A DNA stretch of 64,000 bases from Chimonanthus salicifolius. Lineage: Eukaryota; Streptophyta; Magnoliopsida; Laurales; Calycanthaceae. Location of the stretch: NCBI GenBank assembly GCA_013350335.1, contig CM023540.1:16187828-16251827 (forward strand), given 5' to 3'. Positions 22,601 through 36,900 of this stretch are shown piece after piece. A program made the translations under genes and the position numbers. Within the stretch, counting starts at the first letter, position 1. Each line of letters starts with the position of its first letter. The notes under the pieces were generated by a model. The model was not told where the DNA came from. It saw nothing but the letters and a program-made list of their open reading frames with translations, and searched no databases.

Positions 22601-25600
22601 TTTACTCATGTCACCTAATTATATACAATGATAATTTTTGAGGGTTATTACTCTTATTTATTTTCCTTACACTAATTCTTCTAGAGTTACTTTTCTTTTA
22701 AAAATTTAAAGACATGTTTATTAAAAAGAATTAATTAGGTCATTGTCTTACCATAAATTAAATATTTTTCATTTTGTCTTTACACTCTTTCAATTCATCA
22801 CAATAAAATCAAAGGCAATATGGTAACGTTTTCAATTTATCACAATATAATGCTCAATGTCAATAAAAATAGGGACATCAAATTAATTCCCTTTAACAAA
22901 AAATTATTCATACTCTTTATTTTTTTTCGCTTGCTTCTTTGTCCCCTAATTAAAAAAAAAAACTAACATAATTATTGACCCAACCGATATTCCAATATCT
23001 TTTTTTAAAAAAAAAAAAAAATGGCCCGACCGATATTACTGAATCTCGATGATATCGGCCGATACGCACTGTATCGGCCGAGATTTGGAAGCCTGGTTTT
23101 AAGTATACTTGGACTATTCTAGCCTCATAGATTCCAAATAAGAAGCAATAGTGAGAAATAGCATACTAAGAGATGCATACCTTGTTTTTGTCTAGGATCA
23201 TATATCACCATCCGAGAAATATCAGGGTACACAATTTTTGAAGATGGCACAGTTGTCATTGAATTGGTTGTCAACCCAAGTGATCCCTTCTCCATGCCTG
23301 AAAGAGAGTACTTAATTCTATCACACCAAAAGAATCACCAGACTCAAATCATTAACAAAGAATGGAATGTGAGTACCTATGGAAGTAGCTCCATATGGTA
23401 GAGTTGATTTTTCAACTTTCTTATTGATGTTTTTGGCAAGCCACTGAAAAGGGAAAAAAATGTACTTAGACTAGTTGCTAAAGCAAGGATTTCACAATCA
23501 ACATTCGAGACAGCAATAACAGATAGGTACAAGTGCACACCATGTTCTTTTTTGTTTTTTTCTTAAACTATTTTCCCCTTTTTATTAACTAATGTTGTGA
23601 CAGTCAAGTAGGCCTACTCAGAAGGCAATGGATGAAGGTTTCTCGCAGTTTCATTGAGGGGGCACATGAGGCTACCCGGTTGCATTCTGTGGGTGATAAT
23701 CTTCTGCGATGCTTTGCATTTTCAAAAATAAAATAAAGAAAACTTCACTGTGTTTTTTCAGAAAATAAATAACCTCCTGCAGTATTTCAATGCTCTGAAT
23801 TACTAATGAGGAATTGTGTTAGGTGAATATAAGAATAAGTTCCTAGTCACATTATTGGAAAAATCACCTTGCCCCTTTGTAGAATTTGTAGGTCATTGAG
23901 TGGTACTCTTATTCAAGAGTATCGGCCATCTTCTCGCATGTTAACCCTGATCACCCTAGCTATGGGATCCATAGTGAAAAAAGGTTACCATTTGCCTTCT
24001 GGTGGTTGCCACACTAAAAGTGTATACCTTAGCTAACTTTTCTGGTCTACTACCTTGTGCCAAATAGCTGCAATGAGGACTGATCCAAAAGGATTTCCTT
24101 TGATAGAATAAACATGAAAGAAACTCCAACAAACATGGAATGAGGTGAAAGAGTGCAGAAGAGAAAAAAGATCCCTTATAGTAAGATGGAGTTTTAGATT
24201 TGCAGTGTAAAGGGATGCTTATGAAGAATGGATAGTTTTTCAAAATATGGGATAAAAAAGGGGTGGCATGTCCAAGAATCCAGCAGGTGCCAGCAAGAAG
24301 AGGATACTTCAAATAAGGTTTACATACATAATAAGGAATAAAAGATTTCTTGTGGTGATGATATACCTATCAATTTTGGCTAGATGTTTGTGTTTGTTGA
24401 TCCCATACATATCAACTACTGAAGGTTGTTCATGATCCTGAACAGTAAAGGTGCTCTTGAAAAAGATTGTATGGTAGACTCAAGCAGAAGATATGTGCCA
24501 CGTATTACTTTCAATGGGTCTAATTGATTTAGAAATTAAGATAATAAGTTGGCTTCCGATGTGGGTGATCTTAAGGGAATCACATTTCCATGAGGATACT
24601 AAATTTCGGTTCTTTTATGCAAAAGCCTTCTTATCCTTATCCTTTGTCAGCCTTCGATTATGTTCACTCTTTTAACCCATTATTAAGTCCAGATGAGGGA
24701 AATGAGAAACATAGAAAATATAGAAATAAATAAAATATACGTGTAATTCAGAACTGCACATCAATTCTGTCAAAAGCACACATGCAGTTCTATGGAACCA
24801 CATCCAATTCAGTAAAACTGCATGCATGGTTCTCCCTTTTTTCTGTCATCTTTTCCTCACTCTTCTTGAGGAGCTTTTGGCCACCAAATATGGCGTGGGA
24901 CAGAAGTGAAGCATGACTTAAAAGAGGTTATGGCATTCAAAACCTTAGATCTAAAAATGTAATGAAGAAAAAGAGGAAATCTGAATAATAACTACTACTA
25001 ATATGCTCACAATATGCAATGAAAGCGTGGGTTTAAGAAGATAATTATCTTAATCAATGATTAAAATAAGATCCTAAGCAAATAACATCACAAAATCAAA
25101 ATAACAAAAGAGATCCATAGCACACAAATACATTAAACCTTAGAAATAATAAAAAATCGAGAGTCAGCCTCCAAATATCCTAAGGTCATATTCAAGACGT
25201 CTAAAATTCTCCACAAGTGAAAAAGTACAAATTCTCAATGAAAAATCAAGTCCTACTTGAATCCAAATCCAAAAACACTTGAAATAGGTCTGAAATATAG
25301 GTTGTTTGGTGGAGGGGGGTTCTGAACAAAAAAGTTGGCTGCAGGGTAGGGAACCAAACCAGAATGCAATAGGAAGACAAAAAAATGACAGAAATAACCC
25401 TGTTTGTACGGTCGTACGGCCGGGTAGGGTGTAGGTCGTGGCGGGCTGAAAAGCTTAGCTCTAACCTTGGTTGGGTTAGATTTGGGTTTATTTGAGATTC
25501 TCGGGTTGTTTAGGGTTCTAAAAATGCAGGAAAAGTTGGAGAAGAAAGAATGGGAGAAGAAAAGAGAAGAAGATATTAGTAGAATAAATAGAAAGTATCT

Positions 25601-28600
25601 GATGTCCTTGAGTCACACTAAAGGAGAGATGAAATCACAACACCAGTGTTCTCAGAAGAGTGAAGAAAATTTCTTCACTTTATTCTATTGTGAAATAACG
25701 AGTGTTTTACAAGAATTTATAAGTAAACGTAAGAAACTCTAAAGATACACACGTGTGCCACATGTGTGAAGTGTGAACAGTACAAGTCATTCAAAATAAC
25801 TCATTACATCTCATAAAGTGATACTCAAATAAAATAAAATAAATTCTATGCGTCAACAACTACTATCACAACTCCAATTTGTTGAATGCATCTAAACAGT
25901 TCAGATCAAGCCAACCATGACCCGTTGGATAAAACATCTCCCCAAACCCGATCTGATGAAATGAACAGCCACATCAAGCCTTCCAAGCAATCTAATCATA
26001 TATCTATGCACAATTTGGTATATCCAGATCTACCTCTATCCATGGTCAAATATGTATGGATTGTGCAGAAATTCATCATCCAACCATGATGAGATAAAAT
26101 CTAGATTCTAATACATCCTTCTTTGATGGGATCCCATGATGTTCTCATCAGCCTCCCACAACTTCCATACCATCCTTGATGAGCTCATTGTTTGATACAT
26201 AATACATTACACCAGAAGTTTTCTTAGCAATCTTTCATCGACCCACATGTCCTCACAAAAAATTACTATAAAATATCCTTAAAAAATATTTTTGACGCAT
26301 CCAGCACTATGAACCCATTCCTTCTCTAACTTTATGCCCCACAATATGCCCCCTTGCACCCAATTTGGAGAAAGCCATTATACTTGCCATATTTCTACCT
26401 ATATATTTCTTAGAAGGCCAACCCCTAGTAGATGATATTTTTAGCAGCTAGAGAATAAATTTTTCAATTAGTACAACAATTGTCTAAGTAGAATTTGAAA
26501 TTAATTTATTTTATTTCCAACAAGAAGTACAATTTGCTTACAGCAAAATACAATAGAAGTACCTCTTGCCGGGCCAAATGATCCAAATCTTTGGATGAGC
26601 AAGGCCACAGATCCATAAAACTATAACGTGAGACAACATCATGCAATGAACCCTCTAATGTAGATGAACCCTCTTCACCTGTTCTTGAAAGAGCTTCCTT
26701 CCTTCTTTGCTCAACCTAAATCAAGGAAGAGAAGCACAAAATTGACTACTATATTTGAGCTCTATTAAATTAGAAGAAAGATTAGCAAATGCCCTTTTTT
26801 ATAAAAATAAAAGCAAGTAAAAAGATTGGCAGTCAGTCCAGTTATTTTTTAGCCAAATTCCTTTGATAAGTAGAACTTAGAAAGCCCACCCCAAATAGAT
26901 GGAAATAGTACCCATTATGATGATGACGTGATGGTGATGGCGAAGTGAAAATGAACCCTACCTAAGAAAATTAGTAAAGGCATTGTTGACCTCATGCAAG
27001 ATTGAAACAAACAAACAATTTCTCATGAATCATGCAATGTATGGGTGAAAGTGATCTCCATCACTAAATTGCCTAAAAAGCACAAGTGCGTCTTCCATAT
27101 TCCATATATCTCAAATGCAATATCTGGATGCAAGAGATAATGTTGAATGCAACAATCCTACCTTGACAGTTAAGCATAGGCCAATAAGGGAAAATTGGAT
27201 ATAGTCAAATAAAATAGGCTTGTCCAAACACAAAAATGCTAGACAAATTCTATACCTATCAACAACAGACGCTGAAGTTGCTTTTCAAGAAGAGAGGGGA
27301 AAAAATCAATCCATAAATCAATGATCTGTGTAAAACATGCCAAACTTGCTTTTCAGAACCCTTACTTCAATCAAGTCCCAAAAAAATGCTACAAAAGCTT
27401 CACCTTATATGAGGCGTTCCCATGGTTAGAAAGGAGGCTTCCAGAAAGTTCCATGTTTAGTCGAAAGAAGCCCCTAAAGTCTTCAAAATTTCAAAATGAC
27501 TGTAAGGTTTGGTAAAACTCTTAAAAAGTTCTCCACAATTGTTGATTAATGGTCCATCAGTATTTGCATCAAGATTTTTTACAAGTAAATTGTGAGGCCC
27601 ACTCAAAGGTCCCCACTAACCACCAGTTAGGGAGTAGATAGACTATTATTTTCTTTTCATGGAGTGAGTAGATAGACTCAATGTTGTCAAAACCGGCCCC
27701 GGCACCGGCGGTTCGACCGTGACCGGCTACATGAAGGGTCAGGTCATTTAAAAACCCGCCTGGGTTAAAGACCCTTAAAAACCCACTACCACCCGTGGTT
27801 CAACCCGGTTTATATAATAAACCCGTGACCCGTTGGAAGTAAAACCCGTTTCTAAAATAATATAAGAAAAGATTATACAGTTGGAAATGGGATGAGACTT
27901 GCCTTGGGAAAAAGAGGAATTTTAGATTTCTTGCCTTTTTCTTCTCTCAAGTCTCAATACTCCATTCCCACCATCCAGTTGTGCTACTTCTTGTGATATT
28001 GCATCCTGCTGGAAGGAAGAATAGAAAAAGAAACGGCGGCTAGGGTTTAGGTGCAAGGACTGAAGAGAAAGGAAGAAAAGAAAAAGAAACGGCAGCTAGG
28101 GTTTGGGTGTGAGGACTGAAGAGAAAGGAAGAAAAAAAAAGGGCAGCTAGGGTTTGGGTGTAAGGAGAAACTTGGAGGCCCTTTTTAGGGTTTTGCTAAA
28201 GAAACGTGAGTACTCCACTCAATACTCATGTGAGCACTCCACTCAAATGGTTTAAGTCTTTAAGGTTTTGTTTAAAAAAAAAAAACTTTTTGGAGTCAAA
28301 GTAATAAAATAAAATAAAATTTTATTTAAAATGTATATAATATTTGTTTATGTTGAAACTAAAAATTATAATCTTCTCTTTTATTTGTCTTGTTACAATA
28401 GTTTGATATTATATTTATCGAATATTTTTGCCATCGCCATCATTATTAAAAGCCTTTTTTATTTTTATTATATCAATATAACATAATTAATTATAGCTCA
28501 TAATTTATCTAATTATTATAAATGTAAAATAAAGTATTTCTTCTCAAATAAAAGAAAATATCATCATAATAAATTTTATTTTGGAGTTGAAAACTTAGAA

Positions 28601-31600
28601 GACCAATCTTGTATTATAACTTTCTTGTTTGGCTTTAAAAATAAAATATAAAATAATTAATTATATTGATAAATTAGAATGGATTTGAAATCTAAAATGA
28701 GTTTACAATATTCAATTGATGGTAATATATAATAGACCACTCATGAATCTATATTTAGAAAAGATTAGTCTACAGTTAAAAAATCAAAATATAGATAGAA
28801 ATACTTTATACTTTGCAAAGTAATAACTAGTGATAATTAACAATTGGAAATCATATTGTTTTAAAAAAAATGGTAAATTTCAAATTTCTAAAACACATAA
28901 CTGAGTGTCATTTGAAAAAAAAAACCTCTTAGAAGAGCTTTATTTAGATAGAAAATAGATTAATAATAGTAATATATTATTTATAATATAACACTATTAG
29001 GCACGGGTTTGACCATGGTTGAACCCGGTTGAACCTTATTTAACCCACCCTTCTACTGTGACGGGTCACTCCACGGGCCGGGTTTTAAAACATTGGATAG
29101 AATACCGTGTTCTTTTTCATGGACAGTCAAGCTAACTAGACAACAAGATCATGATATTAAGACTAAAAAATCAATTATGATGAGGAAACTGCAGTGAATA
29201 GTTTACACAGTGCAAACTGTTCGCAGCAAACATAAATGATAATGAAGTATGGATGACCTTCAGTCAACATAGTCAAAGTGCATATTAGTATTTTCACCAA
29301 AACTTAGGGGTTCTTTTACAATTATAGAAAACTAAGGGTTTCTTTCAAATAAATTCAAAAGATCTGACTTCTTTAGATCGCTAAAAAGAAACAAGCAAGA
29401 TACTCAAAAACAAATGAATCCATACCTTTAACATGCTTGCTAAATCTCCATATGTTTGCTCGAACAGTGTAAACCGTTTCCAAACCTGCATATAGAAAAA
29501 ACGTATGAATTTTATTGACACAGGTTCAAAGCATAACGAGGATACGCTTTGATGCATCATATTAGAGTTGTCATATCTCTCTTGCTTTACTAAAGCAGTA
29601 CACAGGAGTAACATTGCAGTTATCACACCCACATGGGTGTAGCTCAATTGGCTTGAGCTTCTAGGAATAGACTAGAGGTCTCGGGTTCGACTCTCCCCTA
29701 AATTACCCGATACATGAGGCTTGCTGGTGGTTTCATGTACCTATGGGATTAGTCTCGCCTCTAATGTGGGAGGGGATACCCATGATATTAAAAAAAAAAA
29801 TTGCAGTTATCCGGCATAAATCCCAACAAGTGTAGGTGAGTCATCAAGAGTGCCATACTCGACAAACGTAAAAATTCCTCATGCAACCATAGGAGCTTAA
29901 ACTAAGAAGCACCGATACAGGTACGCGTATCGGATACGACACGTATCCGAAACGGGGATACGGCAAATTTTGAAAAACTAGGATACGGGTGCAGCGGGAT
30001 ACGCCGAATTAAAAAAATTATTATATATATATATATCAACAAAATAAATTCAGACATTTACAAAATATCATAAATTCTACTATAAGATAAAAATTATTAG
30101 AAAATTATATTTTTATATTTATAATGAATACAATATATATATATAATACATTACAAAAGATATATATTATAAAGATTAGACTATTAACAATTTAGTATTA
30201 TGAAAAGATATATATAATATGTTTAAAAAATATTTACAATATTACAGTATATAATATGTGAATGATTATTGAGGTTAAAAAAATAATACTGAAAAGATAT
30301 ATATTTTATTTTTTTCCCCTTTTCTCCCGTGCTGCCGTATCCCGTGCCGTGTCCTACCTGTATCCCGTGTCCTGTCGTATCCTTGATGTATCTGTATTTA
30401 AAAAATATTTTATTTAATTGGATATGTATCCAACACATATCCAAGCCGTATCCAGTTGTATCCGTGTCGGAAACGTATCCGACACAGATACTCGAATGGT
30501 TTTGGAGTATCCGTGCTTCATAGAGCTTAAACCACAACATAAAAGCAGATGAGTCATCACACTTGCTTTACTTAAGCAGCACACAGACATTCTGTAGGAA
30601 GTGGATAAAAACTAAATCCCTAAATGAAGATGAATCTAAATGGGAAATCTTTAAGCATATGCTTTATAAACATGAAAATTTATCGATGATAAGTAAATAT
30701 AAGCAATCTTTATAACGTAAAAAATGAATGGCACACCTCCACAGACTCCTCAGGAGGAAGCAAGCTCAAAGCTCGCTCAAATAAAGCACGGACGTTTCTA
30801 TCATCATTTAAACGGCACAAGAAATCTGCGTATCTGTAACATCAAGTCAGGGCTCTTAACATACACATCTGAAAAGGACATCACAATGATTAGAGCCAAT
30901 CTCACCTTACAGGTGCCATTAAGGCATCCTGTAAGAGGACTCTTTTAGCTCCACACTAAATCTTTTAAGCAAAAAGAACAAAAACATCACCAATCCATTG
31001 ATTCATGTAAGCAGTAAACAACAGGACAACAAAACTTACTCGAGAATGTACCCAGGTTCATGCATAAATTTCTTCAGTCCTGCCTCGAAAACATTGTGTG
31101 CAACCTGCAGGGATACAAATCCTATTATCATTATTATTTTGGAAATGTTATTCATAGTCAAGGAAACTTCTAATAAAAAATAATCTAGTGAAACTTGACA
31201 ATATACAGGGATTAAGTATCATAAACAATGAGTGTTGGGTAGAAGAGGCAGTAGAAAATCCAGCACGTGAAATTATCTACAAATAAAAATACACTCTGTA
31301 GACTCTAAAAGAAATTAGGTAAGTTAATTTAAACAAAAAATAAAAAATAAGGGACACTACAAAATAGCCAGCACACTGGTAATAGCCAAACTAGCACACA
31401 CCATCATGTTGTCAAAGTCATTTTATCCCATCAATTTGAGATTGGCAGTCCAACCAGCATATCAAAAGCTAAAAATCCAAATGAGCATCCCTCTCTCACC
31501 AAGTCATTGGCCAATTCAGTGACAAACTCAAGCTATGAGGAAAAACCTCCAAACACTATCTAACATCTACTTTTTTTTATTAATTAATTTGTTGGCACTT

Positions 31601-33711
31601 AAAATTTTCATAAATTTTCCCCAAGATGAAATTATCCGTGCCCACTATGAGTTTATCAAGCATGGTCCATAACAGTCCAACAATAACAAATGAAGTGCAT
31701 GAAAGATCGAAATGAATAATCAATTATGAACCACAAAAAGTCACAAGTCCCATTGAGAATGCAATATCTTAATTCGATGGATGCTATCAAAGAGATAGAT
31801 CACTAATTCAATATATGGATCAAAAGATGCAGAGTGACCATGATCCAATGGTCCCAACAAATGTGCCATCTCAAAGATCCATGAATTAGCCTCCATATGC
31901 AGCCTACGGATCATAGATTAGATAAATAGATAAAGAGGATACAGTCTCCAACTCACTCTCAATGATCAAATGTCGTAGCTCGTGTGCCATCTTAAAAATC
32001 CTTAGAAAAGCACTTTAATGCAACATGAAGATCATTGATCCTATGACGATAAAATGGACCCATCAATACAACATCTGAAAGATCTTTGAATTAGCTTCCC
32101 AACAGTAATAAATCATCGACTTGATGCATGGATCAAAAGATGCAATGGAGGGCCCACTTGTGATGACTGGATGATTGTCTCCTAAGTGTCATCTCGAACA
32201 GCCTTGAATTAGCTTCCTAACACAACTTACAAATCATCAATCTTATGCATGGATTGGAAGATCCAATGTGGACCCACCAACAATGAATTAGATGATCACC
32301 ACCTATGTGTCATCTTGAAGATCCTCAATTATCTTTAAAGCCAACTTATAAATAAAAAATATGATACAGAAGAGGTACAGTGAATGGCCCACCTATTTTT
32401 TTTTTTTTTAAAAAAAAAGGTAAGCACATAATTTCATTCAAGGAAAATGTCTAATGCTTTTTTTTAAAATAAAAAAAGTGGCCAAGGTACATGAATACAT
32501 CAAATTAACAAACTAAGAGATGATGAAAAAGAAATGTCTAAAAACAAATATGATCTAGAGAGACCATGCTTAGCGAAGAAATCTACCACCGTGATGGTTG
32601 ATCTACGAATGTGCACAAAGGAGATGTTGACACAGGACAAGCTCTGATAAATTGACGTAAGACAAGTTAAAATATTGGAGACCCTAGATCTAAATGATAG
32701 ATGGATGACTATATGATAATGCAAAATGTGTAGGGTGAATCCTATAATGACATGCAATCTATATCCAAGATTCACATAAGATGTTAGAGAGAGAAAATAA
32801 TAGTAAACAAAAAATATAACAAAAACTATGCAAATTCATATACATAATTAATGAAATAGATTAAAAAAAGAGAGACACACACACATAAAGCCCTCAAGGT
32901 TGTACTGCTAACCTTAATACAAAATTTCTCAAAAGACTAATTAAATCATACCAAACCCTGTCCTAGGTCGCTTAGATTTAAAATTCAGTCACACGAGGGA
33001 TGAAATAAAACTATGAGATCACCTAGGTAGGGTGTGCCAAAGGAATTAGGGTTTGCTATTTTATTTTTAGCAAGGGAGAAAAATGGGGAAAAAAAGTGGG
33101 GGAAAAAAATTGGGGAAAAAAAATAGAACAAAAGAGAAGGGAATAAAAAGATATAGAGGAGGAGGAGGAGGAGGAGAAGAAGAAGAAGAAGAAGGATTTG
33201 TACCATCAGTTACACAAGGTTCCTTGATCTCACACCAAGGAGGCAGAAGGAGTCACACCAAATCTGCAGATGGGAGAAACTTGAATGTCTTATTTCATTC
33301 ATTCATCATAATATATATATCCAACTCTCTATTTATCTCCCTATCTATCTATCACCAGCTCTCCTTCCACCTTTTCTGTAATTCCTTCTTGCAACTGATT
33401 CTATTGCCAATTGGGCCCAAAAAGAAAGATAGATCTTTCCCTTTGAATCATGAAATACACAAATGCCTACCAATTCCAATTTACCTCTTGACACACCATC
33501 CATAGTTCCAATTTACCTCTTGACACATCATCCACATTGATTTTCATTGCTCCAGGCTCTCGTCGCTTCTATCTTTCCTTAATCTTTGCTAGCCTCTGTT
33601 TTTCTTGTAATATTGATGCCCAATATCTAGAAATAATAAAAAATATGTGCCTATAGAAATTCGACTTACATCTTGGTCAAGAAATAGCTCTCACCTTCCT
33701 CCCCACCCCAC

Positions 33712-33773
<62 letters not shown>

Positions 33774-33875
33774 AACTCTCTATCTATCTATCACCAGCTC
33801 CTCTTCCACCTTTTCTCTAATTCCTTCTTGCAACTGATTCTATTCCAAACCTATATACTCTCTCTCTATCTATCG

Positions 33876-33916
<41 letters not shown>

Positions 33917-36900
33917 CAACTCTCTATCTCCCTATCTATCTATCACCAGCTCCTCTTCCACCTTTTCTAAAATTCTTTCTTGCAACTGATTCTATTGCAA
34001 ATCTATATACTCTCTCTATATATCTATCTCCAACTTCCTATCTATCTCCCTATCTATCTATCATCAGCTCCTCTTCTACCTTTTCTATAATTCGTTCTTG
34101 CAACTGATTCTATTGCAAATCCTACTGGAAGTTGGTGAAGGATATAGAGCCTTTTTAGGTCCACATGTGTCAACCCCACGTGTGAATCCCCAGCAGATTC
34201 CTTTTTTGGTTGAACAGGTATCATAATTTCATTGGTGAAAAATAATAGAAAAAGAGCAGCGAGGAGTATCTGAGGTGGATACCACACTATCCACAAAGAA
34301 AAATACAGAGAAAACAAACAAAGAGTAATTCAATCCAAAGAGAAATCCAAAAACTCTGATTTTTAGATGCCGTGTTTTGTCGGGTAGTCTACCGCCCCCT
34401 TTGTTGATTGACAAACATGAAAAAACAAAACATCCACTTTTGTCATAGATTTACTACTTCCTAAATAAGAGAAGTAGCTTTTATGGAGTTTCTATATCCC
34501 TTTGCCATAGATTCTTCATCTTCTTCTCTATTGTATTTTCTATTTTTTGTAACTTCTCACCAGTCTCCCTCTTCCACAACCACAATTCTTCCTCTCCCAC
34601 CCCTCATTAGAACTGTGAATGGATTCCCCTCCAGTTTAAGGATGAATTCCCAATCCATATTCTAGGTGTCGTGCTCCACCAATATCCTCAAAGATTTAAG
34701 GTCCTCTCAACAGATATTCACGTCTATTGCTCTGATGAAAAAACCAACAAGTTTCTTCTCCTCCTCCTTTTTCCTCTTCTTCTTCTTCAGTTTGTTAGTA
34801 ACTTTCTTCTTTTTTAATTTCATTATTCAATATAATAATACCTACATTACCCACAACTAAGTAATTGAATATCTTTTGTTTTTTATTTTTCTATTTCCAG
34901 TTATTTTTTCCTATTTACAATTATTGTCTTGTTTGTAGGTTGTTTCTAGCTTCTTCTTCACCCCTCACTCCTCTCGCACTGTTTTTTTTTCTTTTTCAAT
35001 TTCTCTGTTCTTTTTTTCAATTTTACTATAACATCTCTTCCAAAACAGCACACCAAAACACTAATGTATTTTGTTCGAAAGACAAACCAAAATGGACTTG
35101 ACATCTACGCATCAAAGCCAAGTCTTTAAAAACCCCTACTTTCTCATCTTTAAGCGACTCTACCTCATCTCTTAGTACCTTTCAATTCTCGATACTGGGG
35201 CTGTTCCCGGGCATCTACATACAAGCCCATACCATCTTAAGAGGTATTCTCTCATCTTCTCATCTATTGGAGTTATCTTTAAGTTTTCCCTAACATAATT
35301 ATGTCTAATACCTACCACCATATCGAACTCCTTATTAAAAGCACTTCAAATACTATGCATCCAGCTTCAAAGATGGCCTGATAACATTTTTTAATCAAGT
35401 AGTTCAACGACCTGTAGAACAGTAAACAAGTGTCCACTTGCAACTATAGGTTGCAGTTTTGAGTCACGTTACCTTTGGATCCTTGTCTAGACAAAATCCC
35501 ATAGTTGCATAAGCAACATATACATGATATGTGCAGCTTGGTGATTTCCGAGCATCTAAGAAGTACTTGCGAGCTGCTTCAATGCCTTCAGTTCTTCTTA
35601 AAAAGCGGATAAACTGCAACAGAAACAAAAATCTTGTCGATAAACAAATAAAACCAACAATGTTAATATATGTATCCATCAAGGGAACTGAGTATTGCCT
35701 ACTTGAATGTGTGCAAGCGCTGTTGTGTTAACACTATTAGCCAAGAGACTCTCATATATTTTCTTAGCCGGCTGCATTTTAAGCCAAAAAAAAAAAAAAG
35801 GGAATGAAAGAAAGAAAAGACAATCTATTATTAAACCATACATGAAAAATCACATTCTGGTGACAAAATAGTAATCATTAGAGAATGGCAAAACTAAAGA
35901 GCATATAACATTTTTCATACCTGGATTGCACCACGTGACTCCTCAAGTTCCGCATAAGCATACCTCAAAACTTCAGAATCTAGCCAAATAAACACCCAGA
36001 CTATGAGCGAATGCAAATTCAAAAACAAGGAAGCCATCATGTCAACTGCTTTCTCACAATTATGAGTAGAGAATAAAAAGATGAATTAAGGGAATTCAGC
36101 TAAAGAATATGCACAATAGTAAACATGGGCAGAAGTTGGTAATTTCATATGCATTACTTGAAAACAATAAAACAGGAAAATAACTGTAAATACCAGGAAG
36201 AGCCTTCAAAGCCCGCTGAAATACTTTGATTGCAGAATCAATAGAACCACTTTTTGCATACCATGTGGCGTAGTCGTACCATATATCAGGATAATGATAC
36301 AAATACATTAGGCACTGAGAACATTGATAGGAAAAAGATCAATATTGAATTGATCGAAGTCAGATCTATGAAAACGACAAAACAGAGGGAAAAATATCAA
36401 CAAGACACCATGACGTAAATGAAGTAGGGAACATAGAAAAACAGGGTAGAATTTATTTCATGAACATGAACACATAGAACTATGGTTGTTAAAATCTTAC
36501 GATTCATACGACATGATAAAAGGAACGATTCATCTATTAACAAATCTTACGATTCGTATAAATAATAGAATTATAGGGTTATTAGGAGTGTGAAAGTACG
36601 AAACATTTCATTTTAATAGTTTTTAAGGCTTGAGTTAATGAGCATTTAAGACCTTTCGATTTTTTGAGGGTTTTTTAGTTCATTATTGACTTTTCACAGT
36701 ATAGTTGGATTATATACTGGTTTTATACTTTTGGGAGTTCAAGCATTGAAATTTGAGCTCCAATGAACTAATTATATAGAATTCACTTAATATTGAAAGA
36801 AAGTTGGAGAATTGCTCATGTTATTACATTTTAGATATATTTTATGTTATTTCATATATTAAATATTTTTTAAGGAAAACACTTATGAATCTTAAGATTC

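Larger units (their letters stand above)
31105..35472. other. CSTF77 intron (4.4 kb) of tandem repeats and LINE debris
   Basis: Holds the degenerate minisatellite at 31780-32360, a LINE 3' end (32450-32780), a purine-rich (GGA/GAA)n tract at about 33155-33195, and the composite TA-linked repeat at 33300-34122. From 34.2 to 35.4 kb nothing is recognised. Confidence 0.6.

Noticed and set aside
33700..34122. CRISPR-like array (repeats with spacers)
   Set aside because: Units are about 100 bp joined by TA microsatellites in a plant intron; no uniform short repeats or spacers.
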